Of a stretch of 64,000 bases of DNA, positions 59,920 through 64,000 are shown in pieces. The notes below the pieces were generated by a model. That model did not search any database, was not told the origin of the DNA, and worked only from the letters and a program-made list of their open reading frames with translations. A program made the position numbers and the translations under genes. Source of the DNA: JAPSGM01 sp963777045 (lineage in GTDB: Bacteria; Chloroflexota; Limnocylindria; QHBO01). Position 1 is the stretch's first letter; every line of letters starts with the position of its first letter. The stretch covers positions 1 through 64,000 of the forward strand of contig CAVZPD010000030.1 in assembly GCA_963777045.1 (NCBI GenBank). The letters are read 5' to 3'.

Positions 59920-60060
59920 CGGTCCATCACCTCGCAGAGAGCGGCCCGCCCGGACGGGCGTGTGCCCATGCTAGCAACGTGGCTTTCGGTCATACGCGCC
60001 GGTTGGCCCATGGGCGATAATTGAATCAAGGCACACTTGCCTGGGGAGGGACGGCAGGTC

Positions 60061-60651
60061 GTGGGAAGCCGCGAAGCCAAGAAGCTCGTCACACGGCGAA
60101 GCATGGTCGATGCCGCCGCGCGCCTGTTCGCGGAGCGCGGGGTCGACGCTACGACGATGGACGACATCGCGAGGGCCGCAGGGACGAGCCGCACCAGCGT
60201 CTTCAACTACTTCGGCTACAAGGAGATGATCCTGTGCGAGATCGGCGCCCGCTACGTCGAAGAGCTCGCCGGATCGATGCTCTCGGTGGCGCGACGTTCG
60301 GCGCGCCAACGCCTGATCGACCTGGCCGACCTGGTCGCGGAGCTTGCGAACCGTGAGCCGGAGCTGATCAGCCCCATTGTCCGGGAGATGACCCATCCGG
60401 ATCCAAAGCGGCGCCGGCAGGCGAGCGCGACGATGCAGTACCGGCGCGTCGTCGAGACCTCGCTCGACATGCTCGAGGCGACCGGACGGCTGCGCAGCGC
60501 GCGACGGCGTCGCAGCTACGCCCGCATGATCGTCGACATGGTGGCCGGAACCGTGATCCGGGCCGGGGAAGAGTTCCCGCGAGCCAGCCTGCGCGACGAG
60601 CTCCGACGCTGCGTCGACGTCTTCCTGGAAGGGGCCCTGGCGCCCGCCTGA
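60061..60651 (+). CDS. TetR-family transcriptional regulator
   Basis: A 196-aa repressor: HTH KKLVTRRSMVDAAARLFAERGVDATTMDDIARAAGTSRTSVFNYFGYKEMILCEIG, then a helical ligand domain (ADLVAELANREPELISPIVREM ... ARMIVDMVAGTVIRAGEEFP). GTG 60061, ten bases after GGGAGGG, gives the typical start; a TTG at 60037 is an alternative. Divergent from the DUF885 peptidase (140 bp); it may regulate that gene or the downstream editing genes. Confidence 0.88.
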   Translation: MGSREAKKLVTRRSMVDAAARLFAERGVDATTMDDIARAAGTSRTSVFNYFGYKEMILCEIGARYVEELAGSMLSVARRSARQRLIDLADLVAELANREPELISPIVREMTHPDPKRRRQASATMQYRRVVETSLDMLEATGRLRSARRRRSYARMIVDMVAGTVIRAGEEFPRASLRDELRRCVDVFLEGALAPA

Positions 60652-60688
60652 CCGGGCCGCCACCACGACCCTGCGCTACGCTTTCGAC

Positions 60689-61414
60689 GTGAGCGACAAC
60701 ATCTGCTACCGAGACGCCTACGCGCGCCGAACCGAGGCGGTCATCGTGGAGGTCGACCCGGCCACCAACGCCGTGCTCCTCGATCGCACCGTGTTCTACC
60801 CCGGCGGTGGCGGCCAACCGGCCGACGCCGGCTGGCTCCAGGGCGACAGCGGCGGCACCTGGACGGTGACCGGCGCCAGGAAGCGGGGAGACGACATCTG
60901 GCACGCCATCGAGGGCGAGCCGCCCGCAGCCGACACGAAGGTCGCGGTCGAGGTCGACTGGGACCGCCGCCATCGGCTGATGCGGACCCACTCGGCGCTC
61001 CACGTCCTGTGCGGCGTGGTCTGGCGCGACTACCACGCCTCCGTGACGGGCGGGAACATGGAGCCGCTCTCCGGGCGCATGGACTTCGAGTTCGAGACCA
61101 TGGCCGGAGAGCTGGTGGACGAGATCGAGCGGCACGTGAACGAGGAGGTCGCGGCGGATCGCCAGATCGTCGTGAACGTCCTGCCGCGCGAGGAGGCGTT
61201 CGCCATTCCCGACCTGGTCCGAACGAAGGTCAACCTCCTCCCCGAGGGGATCAGCGAGGTCCGGACCATCGAGATCGTCGGGCTCGACCTCCAGGCCGAT
61301 GGCGGCACGCACGTCGCCCATACCGGCGAGATCGGGCACGTGCGGGTGACCGGCTACGAGTCCAAGGGTCGCATCAACAAGCGCATCCGGATCGCCGTCG
61401 AGGACGCCCCTTGA
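60689..61414 (+). CDS. alaX: Alanyl-tRNA editing protein (AlaX-M type), missing a zinc Cys
   Basis: A 241-aa free-standing editing protein that removes Ser/Gly mischarged on tRNA-Ala. Family features: LLDRTVFYPGGGGQPADAGWL, the zinc motif HxxxH in LMRTHSALHVLCGVVW, MDFEFETMAGEL and the second zinc motif region VGLDLQADGGTHVAHTGEIGHVRV. In typical AlaX/AlaRS the residue before GGTH is Cys (CGGTH); here it is Asp (DGGTH). The second Zn ligand may therefore be Asp, or catalysis impaired. GTG start. The next gene (YbaK-like editing domain) begins 17 bp downstream. Confidence 0.9.
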   Translation: MSDNICYRDAYARRTEAVIVEVDPATNAVLLDRTVFYPGGGGQPADAGWLQGDSGGTWTVTGARKRGDDIWHAIEGEPPAADTKVAVEVDWDRRHRLMRTHSALHVLCGVVWRDYHASVTGGNMEPLSGRMDFEFETMAGELVDEIERHVNEEVAADRQIVVNVLPREEAFAIPDLVRTKVNLLPEGISEVRTIEIVGLDLQADGGTHVAHTGEIGHVRVTGYESKGRINKRIRIAVEDAP

Positions 61415-61431
61415 CCATCGGTGACGGACCG

Positions 61432-61911
61432 ATGACGCCCGCCCTCGACGCTGCCCTCGCCGGCGGCCTTCGGCACCGTGTCGTGCGGACGGCGCTTCCC
61501 GACAGCGCCGAGCAGAGCGCCGAGCTGCAGGGGATCCCGCCGGGGGCGCTGCTGCGGACGATCGTCGTCAGGCGCGGTGCCGACGACTACGTGTTCGTGC
61601 TGGTCCCCGTCGGTCGCCGCCTCAACTGGCCGAAGCTTCGCGCACACCTGGGCGTGAAGCGGCTCTCCCTGCCGGACGGAGACGAGGCGCTGGCGGCAAC
61701 GGGCTACGCTCGCTTCACCATCACGCCGTTCGGCGCCAGCCACGCCTGGCCGGTGATCGCCGACGCATCAGCGATGGAGCAGCCGGTCGTCTCCGTGGGT
61801 GGTGGCGTGCGCGGCGTGAACATCCACGCCGCGCCGGAGGAACTCGTCGTCGCCCTCGGTGCCCAGGTGGCCGACGTGACCGCCGCGGAGGATCGGCCTC
61901 ACCACCACTGA
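61432..61911 (+). CDS. YbaK/EbsC-type aminoacyl-tRNA editing protein
   Basis: A 159-aa protein of the YbaK/ProX editing-domain family: LQGIPPGALLRTIVVRRGADDYVFVLVPVGRRLNWPKLRAHLGVKRLSL, ATGYARFTITPFG and the C-terminal QPVVSVGGGVRGVNIHAAPEELV. Members hydrolyse misacylated tRNA-Pro or tRNA-Cys. With AlaX next to it, this is a small tRNA quality-control operon. Start at MTPALDAAL (61432). Confidence 0.88.
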   Translation: MTPALDAALAGGLRHRVVRTALPDSAEQSAELQGIPPGALLRTIVVRRGADDYVFVLVPVGRRLNWPKLRAHLGVKRLSLPDGDEALAATGYARFTITPFGASHAWPVIADASAMEQPVVSVGGGVRGVNIHAAPEELVVALGAQVADVTAAEDRPHHH

Positions 61912-61918
61912 GCCACGA

Positions 61919-62452
61919 TCATGGCTTTCGGATCAGCTCCAGGTACACCTTGGTCGGGGGCCCCACCTGGTTGGCGTCGATCAGGAGCTTGCCGCTTCGG
62001 CCGTCCGGGTCGGTGAAGCGGACCTCTGCGAACTGGCCGTCGCCGCTCGAATCGGTCCCTTCAATCGTGAATCCGGCGCCGGGCAGCTCATCCTCGAAGA
62101 AGGCTGCCACCTCGTCCACCGACTGGTCGAAGTAGATGGTCTGGATCGCGCGCTGGAGCGGATCCTGGAGCTCGGTGTAGGCCGTTCCCTGCAGGTATCC
62201 GCCACCCTCCGGCATCGGCACCGCCGAGAGCTCCGGAATGAGGCCTTCGGCAAACAGCACGCCGCCGAGCTCCGCCATTCCAGCGGGGGCGCCGGCCGGT
62301 ATCTCTCCGCCACCATCGGCGCCGGACGAGGATCCCGATCCGTCGCCGCTCGTCCCGCCGCCTTCCGACCGCGTTGGGGATCCACCGCATCCGGCTGCGG
62401 CGAGGGCGAGGGCGAGGGCGCACAGGGTGGCGAGCGTGGCGGTCCTGGTCAT
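61919..62452 (-). CDS. Lipoprotein of unknown function
   Basis: A 177-aa lipoprotein with lipobox CALALALAAAGCGG, a Gly/Ser-rich spacer, then a compact domain (GTAYTELQDPLQRAIQTIYFDQSVDEVAAFFEDELPGAGFTIEGTDSSGDG). The helix-plus-strand rhythm recalls small periplasmic binding or SCP-like domains, but no family is recognised. It follows the previous minus-strand gene by 3 bp and is part of a three-gene operon continuing to the window edge. Confidence 0.65.
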   Translation of the reverse strand: MTRTATLATLCALALALAAAGCGGSPTRSEGGGTSGDGSGSSSGADGGGEIPAGAPAGMAELGGVLFAEGLIPELSAVPMPEGGGYLQGTAYTELQDPLQRAIQTIYFDQSVDEVAAFFEDELPGAGFTIEGTDSSGDGQFAEVRFTDPDGRSGKLLIDANQVGPPTKVYLELIRKP

Positions 62453-62455
62453 GGG

Positions 62456-63832
62456 TCACTCCTTTTCGTGCTGGCTGGCTGGCGCGACGTTGCTGGCCGG
62501 CGGCAGGTGCGTGTCAGCCACGCTGTCGAGGTAGGAACGGATGGTGGGCACCCCCGTCAGCGCACGCTCGAACCACGCATTCACCGCGCCCATCGCGTCG
62601 TCACGCACTGCGGCGATGTCCTCCGCGCGGTCGGTAGCTTCGGCCCGGCGGCTGATCGCATCGCGGAGGTGCAGCAGCCTGCCCACCATCTCCGCCTCGG
62701 CGCGGCCCTCCAGTGCCGAGATGGCCGACATGATGAGCTGATCCACCTGGGCGACCATCGCATCGGTCTCGAACGCCTCGGGAGAATCGGCGGCTTCATC
62801 GAGTGTCCGCAGCAGTGCCGCCACCTGGTAGAGAGCCGTCACCGGCTCGTCGAAGAGCTCGCGAATGTAGGCTGCCTCGGCGTAGCGGCCGGTCAGGCGG
62901 AAGATGTTGTACATCCGCCGCGCCGCCTTGCCGTAGTTGGGCTCCTTGACCGCGTACTTGTAGACCTCCTCCGTGAGGCGTTCCACGTACTCGGCGACCG
63001 AGTCGGCCCCCATCTCCTTGACCAGCCGGCTGAAGAGCGGGATCGAATCGGTCTCGAGGTAGACCTCCTGGAAGTAGGGGTCAAGGAAACCGTCGAGAGG
63101 CGTGATCGTCCCGTCGGGCGCCTCCCACGTGGGATCCAGCACGTTCGAGGCGTTGGCGAGGCCATGGCTGACCGGATCCGCGATGACCCAGTCGAGCTTG
63201 CACCAGCCGGGGTCCTGGGCCACCTCATCCCAGTAGAGCGTCTGGGCCCCGTCGCCCACGTGCTGCCAGTCGATGCTCCCAGTTGCGATCGCCGCCGGGT
63301 TCCAGGAGACCGGTTGGCCGGCCTTGACGCCGACGCCCTCGACGACCCCATCGGCGGGCCAGCTGCCGAACTTCACCTCCTGCAGGCGAAAGCTGTCGCC
63401 GCGTAGTGCCCCGATCGCCTTGTCACGGACCACGCCGGCCAGGACGCGGCAGGCCTCCTCACGGGTGTCGGCCCGGATGTTGATTCGCTCGAAGAAGTCC
63501 GCGTCGGCCGGGAATCGCTGGATGCGACCCTGCGCCGCCGACCCTGAGAGTGCCAGCGCGGTCATCACCTGCGGCGGCTGATCCGCGAAGCCCACGATCG
63601 CCGCCATGCGGCGGAAACGGTCCAGCTCCGCGGCATCGTGGTCGGCCATCGTCACCCGGTGCCCGTAAACGCCGGTGCTGACGTCGACCGTCACGCTGCC
63701 CGACGACTCCGCGGACATGGCCATGATCCAGCGTTCCGCCTCGTCGCGGTCGATCTCGATCCCCATGGCGGCCGCCGAATCCAGCAGCCTGGACGTGGCG
63801 ACCTGGAGGGGGGCGGACTGCTCGCTGGCCAT
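62456..63832 (-). CDS. Hypothetical protein with a nucleotidyltransferase-like motif
   Basis: A 458-aa soluble protein. The segment LALSGSAAQGRIQRFPADADFFERINIRA has the G-S-x-x-x-G ... D-x-D pattern of nucleotidyltransferase-fold enzymes, with two Asp separated by one residue. The following EEACRVLAGVVRDKAIGALRG and a long helical C-terminal half with EEVYKYAVKEPNYGKAARRMYNIFRLTGRYAEA are consistent with such a fold plus a helical domain. No specific family is recognised and no substrate can be assigned. Its start lies 2 bp after the stop of the preceding partial gene. Confidence 0.65.
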   Translation of the reverse strand: MASEQSAPLQVATSRLLDSAAAMGIEIDRDEAERWIMAMSAESSGSVTVDVSTGVYGHRVTMADHDAAELDRFRRMAAIVGFADQPPQVMTALALSGSAAQGRIQRFPADADFFERINIRADTREEACRVLAGVVRDKAIGALRGDSFRLQEVKFGSWPADGVVEGVGVKAGQPVSWNPAAIATGSIDWQHVGDGAQTLYWDEVAQDPGWCKLDWVIADPVSHGLANASNVLDPTWEAPDGTITPLDGFLDPYFQEVYLETDSIPLFSRLVKEMGADSVAEYVERLTEEVYKYAVKEPNYGKAARRMYNIFRLTGRYAEAAYIRELFDEPVTALYQVAALLRTLDEAADSPEAFETDAMVAQVDQLIMSAISALEGRAEAEMVGRLLHLRDAISRRAEATDRAEDIAAVRDDAMGAVNAWFERALTGVPTIRSYLDSVADTHLPPASNVAPASQHEKE

Positions 63833-63833
63833 C

Positions 63834-64000
63834 TCAGATCGCCGCGAACTTCCGGACGACGCGGAGGACGAGCCCCTCCACCACCGTCCATCCCGCGAGG
63901 GCGGCCAGCATGGCCGGATTCAACCCGCCGCCGAGCGACGGATCCATGCCGGGGATGCCACCGCCCATCAGGTCGGCCAGGCCACCACCGATGCCGGCGA
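63834..64000 (-). CDS. C-terminal fragment of a Gly-rich protein, cut by the window edge
   Basis: The last about 55 residues of a gene that begins outside the window: GIGGGLADLMGGGIPGMDPSLGGGLNPAMLAALAGWTVVEGLVLRVVRKFAAI, with Gly-rich loop and one hydrophobic helix. Probably co-transcribed with the following hypothetical gene. Nothing more can be said. Confidence 0.6.
   Translation of the reverse strand, partial: AGIGGGLADLMGGGIPGMDPSLGGGLNPAMLAALAGWTVVEGLVLRVVRKFAAI

Noticed and set aside
1..64000. tRNA, rRNA or other structured RNA genes
   Set aside because: No cloverleaf with GTTCRANNC-type T-arm or rRNA signature was recognised on either strand by eye; a covariance search was not possible here.

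Overview
The window is a compact, very GC-rich (roughly 70% by eye) bacterial chromosome segment. Gene content (B12-dependent ribonucleotide reductase, a cbb3-type oxidase cluster, an Mca/LmbE-family deacetylase, many class III cyclase-like proteins, long AAA+/TPR regulators, frequent GTG starts and GTGA/ATGA overlaps) fits a high-GC Chloroflexota (Limnocylindria/Ellin6529-like) or a neighbouring lineage. This is inference: no rRNA, tRNA or other phylogenetic marker was seen. Four genes (nrdJ, an HTH gene, an mca-like gene and a META lipoprotein gene) each carry a single-base frameshift, which points to a draft or metagenome assembly with residual indels, or to real decay.

Layout. 1-2.9 kb: nrdJ (3' end outside the window) with a sigma70-type promoter and a possible NrdR box. 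3-4.2 kb: an HTH gene between two palindrome arrays. 4.1-6.4 kb: DHA2 drug exporter and divergent TetR around a shared operator. 6.6-13.6 kb: ferredoxin-cyclase fusion, LuxR/AAA+ regulator and a GGDEF-EAL protein, all on the minus strand. 13.7-17 kb: three-gene lipid operon (FAD oxidoreductase, DUF1365, cyclopropane synthase). 17.7-18.7 kb: LLM flavin enzyme. 19-28.2 kb: a minus-strand terminal-oxidase operon (CcoN-like subunit, cupredoxin, dihaem cytochrome c, small membrane proteins and a second oxidase-I-like protein with a triplicated His motif) under a membrane LuxR regulator. 28.6-46 kb: mixed housekeeping and signalling (DUF1295, mmsA, PEBP, histidine phosphatase, lysA translationally coupled to a cyclase/AAA/TPR giant, O-methyltransferase, mca-like, DUF971, DUF2652, nitrilase, DtxR). 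45.9-54.1 kb: second HTH gene, acs, GDT1 transporter, cNMP-binding protein, and LysR divergent from a long ICL2-type isocitrate lyase; acs plus isocitrate lyase suggest acetate/fatty-acid growth through the glyoxylate shunt. 55-64 kb: MarR/MFS pair, serine hydrolase, DUF885 peptidase, TetR, AlaX and YbaK editing proteins, and a lipoprotein operon cut by the window edge.

The most unusual feature is a system of short extragenic palindromes. One family (ATCA-N7-TGAT) occurs as six arrays of three to four boxes at 3.06, 3.96, 6.38, 10.92, 17.47 and 28.34 kb, always with 51- and 72-bp box spacing, reversing to 72/51 or 51/72 with orientation. A second family (GTTGC-N7-GCAAC) forms two arrays at 46.6 and 49.6 kb, in opposite orientation, with 51/61-62-bp spacing. 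A third, CGATAGA, forms a symmetric 54-61-54 element at 43.6 kb. All spacings are close to whole helical turns. The two homologous HTH proteins in the window lie directly beside arrays of the two different palindrome types, so I propose paired DNA-binding protein / extragenic palindrome systems.
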